Origin: Endothia cerciana
Lineage: Eukaryota; Ascomycota; Sordariomycetes; Diaporthales; Cryphonectriaceae
Assembly (NCBI GenBank): GCA_026119935.1
Contig: JALRMH010000039.1
Coordinates: 186,001-250,000 of the forward strand
DNA length: 64,000 bases
Reading direction: 5' to 3'
This document shows positions 1 through 11,398 of this stretch, one piece after another (the first letter of the stretch is position 1; every line of letters begins with the position of its first letter). A program made the position numbers and the translations under genes. The notes below the pieces were generated by a model that saw only the letters and a program-made list of their open reading frames with translations, was not told where the DNA came from and did no database searches.

Positions 1-662
1 GTGTCTTTCCGTCTCTGTCTCTCTCCCCTCTTGTCTCTGTGTGTGTGTTGGGAGAGGGAGGGGGGGGGGGGATCGGGCTGACGGGGGAAACGCGACGTAC
101 CCTGCTCATCAACCTCCTCGTTTGCCAGCTGGCCCTTCTTTCCCATGAACTTCCCCATGATCCCCGAGAAGAAGTCGGAGCCGCCCGAGCCGCCGGCGTT
201 GCGCGAGGCGTGCTCGGCAGCACGCTGGTGGAAGCCTTCCTCCTCGCTGTCGTCGCGGGGCACGTATCCGCGGTTGGGCACTACAGAGGCGGAGGCATGA
301 TGTTAGCTGGAATCTTGTCTCTGTGAGGTGAGAGATTATGCGTGGGGCCAGGGATAGACTTGCTCCTCTCGCCCTCGTAGCCGCCGCCGCCGCCGCCGCC
401 GCCACCGCCGCCGCCACCGTAGGCACCGCCTGTAACCGGCTGGGTCAGTATTGTTCGTCGAGCCGTCTCGAGATTGGGAGGTCTTCCTTACTGCCGAATT
501 CTGTATTCAAGATACCATCAGCGATGCACTCCCTCTCGGGTCGAACACTGTCGGGCAGGGGCTTCGTGGTATCCGACACTGCCCCTCAAGACAATGGCGG
601 GGTAGCTCCAGCAACGGGCCGATGCACATGTACTCACCAGGCTGCTCGCGGCCGTAAGACAT
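1..662 (-). CDS. Beta-flanking-like protein, partial (3' end outside window)
   Basis: Exons read as 662-638, 429-364 and 280-101, with a further exon beyond the left edge. The first 9 residues are MSYGREQPG. Exon 2 gives a glycine run (GGC repeats) ending YEGER, and exon 3 gives an Arg/Asp/Glu-rich stretch followed by a compact helical segment (AAEHASRNAG, DFFSGIMGKF, LANEEVDEQ). The glycine-rich head followed by an SLFS-type and EEVDEQ segment resembles the fungal proteins called beta-flanking proteins (DUF7721), whose biochemical role is unknown. Frame is kept through all three exons. Intron 1 has a GTGAGT donor. Intron 2 appears to be a GC-AG intron (GCAAGT donor, CTAAC branch site, CTGTAG acceptor). 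The donor after exon 3 is GTACGT at 100-95. The family name is inferred from motif resemblance only. Confidence 0.6.
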
Positions 663-1785
663 CTTTTCTCAGATGATTGGATTGATTTCTTTGGTTTAGA
701 AGGCGTGGGCTTGTTCTCTGCGTGATTGTTACGTTCTGCAGGGCCTCGGAAACTGGAAAGGGGCACAGTTGTTGTGGTCTGTTGTTTGACGGGATGCGTG
801 GTGCAGGGCCCTGGCTGTCCTATATACTACGTAAGGCCAAGCTGCACCATCGTATTGGGATGCAGGGGTGCAGTGACTGGCTGGCTGCCTCTCCCGAGGA
901 GGGGTTGCATCACCGACCTCTCCTCTCCCTGGGGGCGCAGCGGACCCCACATCATGAGCTGGAAGCAAGCTGTGAGGTGACGTTGGTGGGTACCTGAAAC
1001 CTGGAAAGGGTTCCGACCGCCTCTTCCCTTTGGCTTTGTCCACCCAGCTAATTCCAGCACGGGCATGAGCATGACACGAGGGACTATAGCCAGGCATTCT
1101 GCTTCTAGTAGAGACGGCATCGTGCCTCTATTTCCAGTTTCCCAGCAAGTCCAATCAATAGCAGGCTGGGCTGCGGACCGCCTGTGTGACCTCCAGTGCT
1201 TGGCCTGTCCAACCCTGGGGACCCCTTGGCGCAAAGGAGGGAGGGGCCCGCCTTGAGCTTCTAGCAACCTGAGGCATTGTCCAGAGAGTGTCCAAGGAGA
1301 TGCAGTGGATATGTTGAGGGCTGGTAGTACCTTTGCTGGACCTCTTCACTATACTCGTCCGGGGAGCCAATCTTCCGTCCGACCAGCTGGCCAACAACAT
1401 CACCACCACCCCGATAGCGACCGTCCGGCCCGTTGTTTCTGTGACGCCTTACACACCGACCAAAGTTGTGTAAAACAGCCAAGGCCCCATCAATATCCCA
1501 ACAGAGAATGCTGCTCTACAGTAACAGTTGGTATCCCCGCCAGGAATTTTCCCTATAAGCAACTCTCCAGTCTGGACTCCTGCTGCTCGTATATAGCAGG
1601 ACCCTCTTGCACAAATATGATATCATAGGCTCGTAAAGCAGAACGTCCCTCCGATCCAAGACGCCGTCTCGCGGGAATCTATCTGTGATCGGCGGCTGAT
1701 GGTAAGACCGCGATGCTATCCGTATGAACGCCGCTGTGTGCCACAGGAGAAAAAGAATCAAGGCTGTGAGCCGTGCCACACAAAA
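663..1785. other. Intergenic, no gene recognised
   Basis: Lies between the start of the beta-flanking-like gene and the 3' end of wc-2. Reading frames here are short, overlap on both strands and have no recognisable domain. It should contain the promoter of the first gene and the 3' UTR of wc-2. Confidence 0.5.
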
Positions 1786-3580
1786 TCAGGATTGCCCCGG
1801 GTCCATGGCGGGCAGCACGCCGGCCATCATACCTGGCGCGGTGTTCGGTGTACCCCCATTGTTCCCGCCCTGATTCCTTTTCTTCTCTTTCTTGGCCCAT
1901 CGGAGACCGCAGGCGTTGCAGAGCGTTTTGGGACCTGCTGGCCCTTTCCGCCATTCGGGTGAATCGAGAGTCCCTGGGAAAGAGCCATTAGCCAGGGACG
2001 ATAATGGTGCCCAGGATGTTGAGGCTTACCGCAGTCCGTGCAGACGTATTCCTCCGCGACCTTGAGCTTCTTCTTCTTCTCGCCTGTCCTCGGATCCCTA
2101 TCAATTGGTATTGCAATGCCCGCGTCTCCTTTGATGAGTGTTGGGCTGCGCGCGCCCGTCGAAACTCCTCTCGCCCGCTCGCCATCTTGATACCGTAGGC
2201 CCGTAAGCATCTCGATGGTATTGACCCCCTCGTACCGGGCCATCTTATCCCTAATGGAGTCAGGTCTGTTCCCGGCCGTGACCCCCTCCAGGTTCTCTCT
2301 CGTCAGCGCAATATTGAGTGGGCTCGGTCTCTCTGGCGGTGGCATGGCTGCGGTGTCGGCGCTGCGGTGGGCGTTGCCCGTGACGTTCGTTACTGGTGTC
2401 ATGTCTGTATCTTCTGATGATGCGATAGCACTCCGGCCCTCCTGACTCTGCCTCCAACTCCTTTTAGCCTCTTCCATCTCTGCCGCCTCTTCCCTTTTCA
2501 GCTCCGTGATCCTTCTTTTCAGCCTCTCGTTCTCCATCTTGTGCTCCAAGAACGAGTCCAGGAGCTGCGCGTTCGCAGCCGGGTACAGCCGCGACATGAT
2601 GAACACGGCCTGACAAAAGGGGCTCTGGTTGTTCGGATTAGGCGCGAAGCGGGCCGCGGCGATGTGCGCATGGCCCACGGACTCGAAGATAGCATACGCG
2701 CCGTCCTTCTTCCTCAGCCTGTAGAACAGCCGTAGCGTATTTCCCGTGGCGATGCACTCGTTGAACTCGGACAGAAACAGCGCGCAGTCGTCAGGGTGGA
2801 TGAAGTCGCGCAGGAGCCGCTCGCTGAGCTCGTCGCCCGTGTAGCCGGTGAGGGCGCTGACGCTGGGCGAGGCGTGCTTGACCCGGCCGTTCTGGTCGAG
2901 TATCATCAGCAGGTCCTTGAGCTCCTCGATGACCTTGGCGGGCCAGTTCCGCCGCTTGGTGAACTCGGTCAGCGTCGAGCCGCCCGGCACCGGGGCGGGC
3001 TGCGATATGCCGAAGGATGACATGGGCGGTGGGCCGGCGCCGGGGACGTTCTCGTCGGCGGGGTTGGGCTGATACCGCTGCGCGTCCATCGCCCCAGGCT
3101 GTGTCATGGCGGCCTGGGTTGGGCTAGTGGCCGCTGAGGCGGCATTGTAGGCGGCGGAGGACATGCCCGCCTCGGCTGGGTTGTCGAGACTCATGGGCAT
3201 GGCGGAGGCGTCGAAGAACATACTACTCTCCATCGAGGGGTCGCCGAGGAGGGCCATCATGTCCTGGCTGTCGGTCATCTTTTGGAAGCGTGGGTTCCTG
3301 GTCAGCCAACAGTCGGAAGCGGAGGCGAGGCCTTGGGGATGCAGCCGCGGCGGGAGCTACAAGGAGCTCGGCACCCGCCGCAAGGGAGCCCTGCGTGTAT
3401 GATCCGAACGTGAAGATGGCGGGATGCATGGGCCAAGAAAAAAGAAGGAGAAAAGGGAGAAAAAGGAGGCAAGGGAGGAGGAACAGAACTTACGCCCACT
3501 CCGTTCATATCGGGCATGGCCATCTGGCTATAAGAGAACATATTGCCCGGAGGCGGCGGAGGCGGTGGGCCGTGAGACAT
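1786..3580 (-). CDS. wc-2: White collar 2 blue-light/clock transcription factor (PAS + GATA zinc finger)
   Basis: WC-2 pairs with the photoreceptor WC-1 in the nuclear white-collar complex, which drives light-induced and circadian transcription. Modelled exons are 3580-3494, 3356-2030 and 1973-1786, giving 533 residues. Exon 1 begins MSHG followed by a proline run, a start typical of WC-2. A single PAS domain spans about residues 165-290 ([10 protein letters not shown], then [11 protein letters not shown] and DFIHPDDC). A coiled basic segment follows at about 300-330. The GATA finger is C468-X2-C471-X18-C490-X2-C493 and contains the SPEWRKGP core. It is split by the last intron (donor GTAAGC at 2029, acceptor CCCAG at 1974), immediately after the second cysteine. 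The acceptor of intron 1 (TGTAG at 3357) was chosen because it keeps frame; a later Met at 3278 is an alternative start. The gene is divergent from rad50. Confidence 0.93.
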
Positions 3581-6132
3581 CGCGGGCGCGGATGCGGACG
3601 CAGAACAAGGCTGAGCTTGAGCTGCAGGTTCCCTCCCTAGCAAGCCTATCGAACCTATCGCCGGGGAGATGAGTGACGGTCTCGGCCGTAGCATTGACTT
3701 CTGCCACTTCGTGATTGCGTCGATAACAGGCGCGGGACCCGGCGCGGCATGGATAATTTTCTTCTCTCTCTCTCTCCCTCTCTCTCCCTTTCTCCCAGGC
3801 GGGATCTGGCCCGTCGTCCAGAGCCTGCCTTGACTAAGGTGGTGCTGAGAAGCTATAATCCTGGACGCCCTTCGCAGCTTCGCATGACAGTGATCGTCGG
3901 AAACCACTCCAGGTCGTGTCAGGAAAGGGTTCAATGTTGGGGACGAACGGCGATGGTGTTTTGGGCGCGAACGGGCAACGTAGAAGGAGGACGACGAGGA
4001 ATAAAACAGAAGCCCATCGAGATCCTTAGGCAGGTACAATGCGTGCGTGCGTGTGCGTGTGTCATGCAGGTGTGTACGGTATGAGCATGAGGAGAGCTGT
4101 GCACTGAAACTGTTGCAATGAGAGCAGTCGATCAGCGAGAGAAGGGAGCACCGAAATGTACAGCACCCGTACAACTGGAGATAAGGGGGGGGGGTGCGCC
4201 CAGATGACGCTTTTGGGCGCGTGCCTCTGCGGAATACGGAAACTAAAATTCGGCGTGAGAGGGTGGAAGAAGAAATCTTCTACAGTTCTCTAGGATGCCG
4301 TACCCCAGGGCGCCTTTTTTCGATCCGGGAAGCGGAGGGAAGAAAACATGGGATTGTAAGCCGCTGGAATGGGGAATTGCACAATCGCAGTTTCTGACTC
4401 CTGGGACCCCACACCACTCCCACCCTGCCCAGAATCGCCTTTCTCGTGGCCATTCCTGATCTGACCCGCACGAGTCGCAGATGGACTGGGGTGGGTTGAC
4501 CTCCCAGATCTCCTTGGCCCTGACTGGATCATCGGCCATCCAGGTCTCCTGACAGCTATCAGCGCCTGAGGAAGGACTAGCACACAACGAGACACAAGAA
4601 GAGGGAACCCCATCTTGTACTATAGTACGACGTATACTGAGTACTCACACAGACTACCATCTGGGAACAGTTTGGTTGATAGTGCACGTTTGGATTTGAG
4701 ACATGTCTCCAAGCCCAGGGAGGCACAAGAAGCGGGGTTATGACCTACTGCACGCGCTTCGAAACACGTGTGTAGTACTTCGTACCTCGCCCGTGTTCCT
4801 GGCTACATGCCTCAACCCAGCGGTCCTACTAGAGCGAGACGCATTCTCTGGACCCTTAATCCCTCCCGTACTATGCCACAGTCTAGGCCATCTCTCTCTT
4901 AATGGTGTTCTACACTGCGCCCGAGCGTCCTCGCTGATGCTGAGCAAGGAACAACCTCAGCTGGTCCCTAACAATCTCGCATGGAGATCTCGGAGCTTTT
5001 GCTCCTGCATGGCGCCTGTAACATCCACCCTAACCCTCTAGTATTGCCCAACAGCAACACACTGGCCAGCCTTTCAAGAACCGGCATCTAGACCATGATA
5101 ACAACCACTGAGTACGCCTTATATGCGAGCATTGGTTTTATTATATTCTGGATGCCTATCCTTCGGACTGGATTTGTCTGAGAAGCATCAACACATCAAA
5201 CCCTCCAGGCCACAAGTCATAGGAGAATGGAGGTTTGGTGAGGTTCGGTGACTAGATTGAAACATGTAACTCCTGGAGGATACAGATACAGGACTCAATG
5301 GATTCAATAAAAAAATAAAAAGAACCTGACTCAATCAAAGAATGCCCCCCTAATCTCCTAGATATCTACTTGAAACAAGCCGGGCTTCCCAATATCGGAA
5401 TGCCTGGCACGACCACCGTGAATGCTTTGATCTCCGTGATGTGATGTAGACCAAAGAGGAGTGCACACGGGCAGTGGAGCCGAAATGTCCAAGGCTATCA
5501 AAGCGCCTCGCAATTGCAGCAAGAGACACTGATAGTATCATACGCAACAGGATCTCCTCCGCGCTTCCACCCTTCCGCTCTTCGTGATGCCAGGGCCTTC
5601 CTTGGACATGCCTATTCCCAGAACTTGTGAAGATGGCCACATCGATGGGAGGTCGATTTTATGGTCAAAGAAACACTAATATGGCATTGAGAGCTGAGCT
5701 CGATGGTTTCAAGAGGATGTTAACTTGGCCGTGAAGATGTGTGGTGCCCGTGCAGGAAGGAGGTGGGTGGGTGAGATTTGTCAAGCTGCAGTCAAGAAGA
5801 TTGGGCCATCTACAGATCTGAGGCTGCACGTGCGAGCGCGAAGCAAGCTCACCACGGCTGGCCCCACCTGGCCCCTGCCCGGCCAGGCAGCCGACGCGCT
5901 CCGCCCTACTTCTTTAATTGACAGCGCGCCTGTCCCCCTTCGTTTGATCTTAATCTCTAACTCACTCTTTATTCCCTCGCCCTTCCAACTCGGGAGTCTT
6001 CAGGCCTGCCGCATGCGAACATAGCAACGAGATCATACACCTTCCCTCCACCCCGCCAACGGTGCTCTGTCATCCCAACCTTCCCGCGGCCGCTAAAGGC
6101 TGCTCCGACGAGCATCGCCGGCCTGTGACGCC
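3581..6132. other. wc-2 / rad50 divergent intergenic region
   Basis: A 2.5 kb shared upstream region. It contains a CT-rich stretch at about 3763-3798 and a 10-G run at 4185-4194. The frame of wc-2 exon 1 stays open upstream on the minus strand as far as about 4174 (see findings). No independent gene with recognisable domains was found between 4200 and 6100. Confidence 0.5.
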
Positions 6133-9100
6133 ATGTCGCGTATCGACGGCCTGTCCGTCCAGGGCATACGGTCCTTCGCCCCTGATCACCGTGAAGCCAT
6201 CAGCCTCTACACCCCGCTGACGCTCATCGTCGGGTACAATGGCTCCGGCAAGACTACGATCATCGAATGCCTCAAGTACGCCACCACCGGCGAACTGCCA
6301 CCCAACAGCAAAGGCGGTGCCTTTATCCACGATCCCAAGGTCAGTGACTTTCCTCGTTCACTACCCATCCCACGTAATAACTCGGTCTCTATCTAGCTCT
6401 GCAACGAGAAGACAGTCTTCGCCAACGTTGGCCTCAAGTTCACCTCCCTCAACGGAACCCAGCACAATCTCCACCGACGGCTCCAGGTCACCCTGAATAA
6501 GGCCGGAGCGAGGTCGCTGAAAACACTCGAGTCCAGCTGGAAGGTGGACGGAGAAGAGAGGCACACGTCTTCCAAGAAAACTACTGCCGTTGACGAAGAG
6601 ATCAGCACCGAGCTCGGTGTCTCCCCTGCGATTCTTGACTCGGTCATCTTCTGCCATCAAGACGAGTCCCTCTGGCCCATGAGTGAGCCGGCAGCTCTCA
6701 AGAAGAAGTTCGACGAGATATTTGAGGCCCAAAAATATACCAAAGCCGTCGAGCAGCTGAAGGTCGTCCGGAAGAAGCAGGGCGAGTCCCTGCGCAGTGC
6801 GCAAGTAGAGCTGAAACAGCAAGAGAGCGAAAAGAAGATGGCGTCCGAAAACAGTCGGCAGATACAGGAATTGACTGCGGAATTGGAAGAACTGGACAGG
6901 GAGGTCAAGGAGCTGGAGGAGAAGATCAAGGCGGCACGCCAGATATCAAAAGCCAAGAGGGAGGAATCCATCCAGTTCCACAGCATCCTGGTCGACTTGA
7001 AAAACTTGCAGGACCAATACACGTTTAGACAAGACGCCGTCACAGAGCTTCGCGACTCCATCGACATGATGCCTGAGGGCGATGACGAGCTTAAACGTGC
7101 CCTGGATCAGTACGAGGCACGGCTAGATCGGCTCAGGGGGGTCATCGACGAGGACACAGCCCAGTACTACGGCCTCGAAGAGGAGGTCAATGACACTCGG
7201 GCGAAGCTGAATGCGAAGCTAGGTGAGAAGGGGCGTCTCGAGTCCGACAAGGAGAAATATGAACGCCAGCTGCAGACGCGCATTGAGATGATCAAGCAGG
7301 CCGCAGCAAAACATGGCATACGAGGCTTCAGCCACGACCTTGGCGATGACCAAGTGCGTGCTTTCGATGAGAAGATCCAGGCGATGTTCAACAGCAAGAA
7401 AAAGGAACACGAGAAGCTTCAGAATGAGCTCACCAGAGCAGCTGACGAGGCTGGCGTGAGGATTTCTGGCTTGGAAGGCAAGAAGAACTCTTTGGGATCG
7501 GAACGAGCGTACTCCAAGCAGAATAAGACGGAAAATGATCGCAAAGTCAAGCGTCTACAGACAGAAGCTGATTCCATTGATTGCGACGAAGGCCACATCA
7601 ACATCCTGGAGAAGAACACAGCGGCACTGCAAGAGCGCTACCAGAATGCACAAAATGACTTCGGCCAGAGCGGTTGGGAGGAAAAGATTCAGGATGCCAA
7701 GACTGAGTTGAACCACCTCGAGAAGAGAAATGAAGAGCTGAATTCCGAGCTTGTGAATTGCACCCGACTCTCTAGTGAGCGGGCGCAATTAGATCTTCGC
7801 AAGAAGGAGATGAAAGAGCGTGAAAGCAACCTTGAGAGTTTGGTGGGCACCTACAGCAGACGGGTCTCTAGCTTGTTGAAGTGCGATTTCGACGTTGAGT
7901 CACTAGGGTCGGATTACAAAACCGCAGTCAACGAGCAAACTGCCGTCGTGAGGGAGGCAAAGGCAAAGTGTGACGCTCTCCAGAAAGAGCTGGACCAGCG
8001 AGACTTCGAACTGGCCGAGGCACACAAGCGACAGACAGCCTCGCAGGAAACCAAGACAAAGTATGAGCAGTCTGTCATCAAGGTTCTCCAGGAAGTATCA
8101 GAATCTGCAGACGCCGTTACTGTCGAGGACTTCAATGAGGAAATTGGGGCACTAGAGGACACCAAGTCTGTCGCGGAGAAGGATCTGGCCCTCTTCGACA
8201 AAATGAAGGCTTATTATACCGACGCGCAGACACTTTTGAACACGAAGAACAAGTGCCAGCTGTGCGAACGTAGCTTTGAGGACGATCGGTCCAAATCCAA
8301 ACTCCTGAAGAAGATTGCCAGAGCCCTCAGCGAGGAAGAGAAAGAGATCATACAGAAGGATTTTATCGACGCCAATGAGAAGCTTGCACGAATTACCGCC
8401 GTTCGTTCTGACTACGACGGTCTCTTGAGACTGAAGACCGATTTGGTGAGGCTTAAGCGAGAGATCGAAGAAGCGCAAGAGAGGAGAGGAGAGAAGCTGC
8501 GGCAGCTGGAAGCCGCCGCGGACCGGCACAGCAAAGTGGCAGATGTGATGAATGAGATCGAATCCGTCTCCAAGAGCGTCTCAGAGATAAGCCAGCTAGA
8601 TACCCAGATCCAGGAGGCAAGGGAGCAAATCGGAAGGCTGCAGTCGCAGTCACAGATGAGTGGCACGGGTCGCAGTGCCGACGAGATCCAGCATGCTCAA
8701 TCGGCGAATTCGGACAAACTACGGGAGATCAAGAAGGTCTTGGACAATCTGATCCTGGAACGCCAGCGAAATCTAGACCTGATCAGCAACCTCGAGCTTG
8801 AGCGAAGCGAGAACAAGAACAAATTGAACCAGGCGAAACAGCAGATGGAGAAGAAGGCATCACTGTCGAAAGATATCAAGGCTCTGCGGGAGGATAATCA
8901 GAGACAGGAGGAAACGGTCTCGAGGATTGACCAGGAGCTCAAGACGCTGCAGCCACAGATTGATTCTGCCAGAGGCCAACGTGATGCTGAGCTTGAGCGA
9001 GGCCGTGAGAAGGCTAGACTCGTCGCTGAGGAGAGGGACTCTATTGCGCATAGCCTCAGCAAGCTGAAGCTCATTGAAGACGACATCCAGGACTATGTGG

Positions 9101-10134
9101 ATCGGGGCAAAGCATCCTCTCTTGCCTCCGTCGAGCGAGCCATTGAGGTTCTTCAACAACAGCACGAACGTCTCAAGGCCGAGATGACGGATCTCATGAC
9201 GCGCATCAACAGCCAGAAGGGAGAGCTAGCTCAAGGCGACCGCAGGAAGAAAAACATCAATGACAACTTGAGGTATCGCGAACACTGCCAGACCCTCGAC
9301 AACCTCGACGTGAAGATCAAACAACTCGAGGCCCATGATGCGGAAGAGGACTACAACAGGCTTGTGGGAGAGGCCCAAGAGCTCGAAGACGAAGTAAGCC
9401 GTCTGACCGCCCGTGTCAACAAAATCGCTGGCGAGAGCGGTGCCAAGGATGACAGCCTGAAGAGCAAATTGAAGACGCACCAGACATTCTATGAAGGGGT
9501 TGAGGAGAGATACAAGGAGACCAAGATCAAGGTGGACACCAAAAAACTGGCCATTGACGATCTGTTGACGTATAGCAATGCTGTCGACAAGGCCATCATG
9601 CAATTTCACGCGCTGAAGATGGAGGAGGTAAACCGCATCGCCGGCGAACTGTGGCGCGCAACCTACCAAGGCACAGATATCGACACGATTGCGATCCGCT
9701 CCGAGAACGAGAAGGAGACCGCCAACCCATCATCGACACGCCGCTCATATAACTATCGCGTAACAATGGTCAAGCAGGACACGGAGATGGACATGCGAGG
9801 TCGTTGCTCTGCCGGACAGAAGGTTCTGGCGTCCATCATCATCCGTCTAGCACTTGCCGAGTCATTTGGCGTCAACTGCGGCCTCATCGCGCTGGATGAG
9901 CCTACGACGAACCTCGACAGCGACAACATCCGCTCGTTGGCTGTGAGCTTGCACGGCATCATCAAGGCACGTCAGGCGCAGGCGAACTTCCAGCTGATTG
10001 TCATCACGCACGACGAGGAATTCCTGCGCCACATGCGGTGCAACGAATTTTGTGACAAGTTCTACCGCGTCAAGAGGGATATGAATCAGTGCAGTGTCAT
10101 CAGAAAGGAGGATATCTCGATGATTACAGAGTGA
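6133..10134 (+). CDS. rad50: DNA double-strand break repair ATPase RAD50
   Basis: RAD50 is the SMC-like ATPase of the MRE11-RAD50-NBS1/XRS2 complex. It tethers and processes DNA ends and supports telomere maintenance and checkpoint signalling in the nucleus. Exons 6133-6339 and 6397-10134 give 1314 residues, the expected fungal length. The intron has a GTCAGT donor and a CTAG acceptor and is phase 0. Visible features are the Walker [10 protein letters not shown] at residues 34-42, long heptad-rich coiled coils on both sides of a zinc hook CQLC at 689-692, the ABC signature CSAGQK at about 1206-1211, and Walker B LIALDEP with D1236 and catalytic E1237. All key motifs are intact. The start ATG is the first in frame and lies next to the conserved opening [15 protein letters not shown]. 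Confidence 0.98.
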
Positions 10135-11398
10135 TGATGGGCTCTCTGGATGGGGGGACGAGATGTACGGTTCGGATGGGGTGATGACTGGCGTTTTGCA
10201 TTGCAGGCATCTGCAAAATAGGTGTTTTGCTATCATTTCGAGCGAACGGAGAGGCTTGATATGTTTTGTTAGACCTGGCACCCATGTAGCAGCATTCGAC
10301 TTACTTAGCATGCGAATAGCATCGATACCTAATGGGATGATCTTCATTGTGGGGGGGACCATACTCAATATGATAACATGCTACGTGACGAGTCTGTGAG
10401 ACAGGGGTGAGCAGCCTCCCGAGAACGGATATCGAAAAGCCAGTCTGCCCTTTGTTTGTTGCCGCTCATCTTGGCCTCAGTTCTAGGCTGGCCGCTCTAG
10501 ACTAGACCTGTCATGCTCCTCGGCCTCGCGTATTTCCATTTAGCCTCGCGGCCATCTTCGAGCCTTGTGACCTTGCTCTCTTTTTGCCCCGGTCTCGTCC
10601 GCCAACCTCGCGTCGTTCTCGTCAGCCCCGCCTCTCCCGCCTCAACCCTGCGGAACGCGCAGCCTTGCTATCCCCCTCGCAGCCGCGTCCGGGGCCGCAG
10701 AAGCCTTGTGAGCCCTGGGGGCTGGCTTGTGGTGTGATTATCGGGTCCAGGTTCCTTACCGCCGCGCTTCCTTCCCAGGGACGGGTTGGGTTCTACACGT
10801 GAAGAAGCCGCCGGAAACATTGTGACTATGACCTGCTGTCTCTTTTCTTTCTCCTCTTCATTTGTTTTCTCGTTCCCATATTTGCGTCCCCTCGTCCCCT
10901 CGTCCCCTATCCCTTTCTCTGTCTCTCTTTCATTTCTCCCCTCTCTACGCCTTCCCTCCTTTTCTTCTTCCCCTCAACTTCCGAGCTCTGTTGGACTCAG
11001 TTGGATGTACGCCCGATGAAATTAATGCTGGTGGTGTCCATTCAAGCTCCACAGAAAGCCGCACGAGGGTTATTATCACGTGTATCGAAAGTTTTGAAGT
11101 CATCAGGACCGGCACCCGAATGCCCACTGTCATTGATACTAGCCACAGAAACCTGCTTGTTCGCGACTCCGAACCCAAAAACATCGAAGGACTGATCATA
11201 CATGCACAATACGGCAGTCCTAGGAGCTGTCCATCAGATGAAACAACCTGCGCCGGACTGCTCCTGCCAACCCTCCCCAGAACTGTTGGAACCGTCACTG
11301 CTGCCCGTACGGCCATCGCCACCAGTGCCTCCCCCCCCCGGCTTCTTCGGGCTCGAACGGACAGAGAGGACATTCACCCATCCGAACTCGGCATCTTT
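10135..11398. other. Convergent intergenic region between rad50 and the PP4 subunit gene
   Basis: Holds the 3' ends of rad50 (+) and of the minus-strand PP4R2 gene. It has CT-rich stretches at about 10850-10980. No gene was recognised; the reading frames present are short and low-complexity. Confidence 0.5.

Noticed and set aside
4243..4613. Minus-strand frames upstream of wc-2
   Set aside because: Short, overlapping and without a domain.
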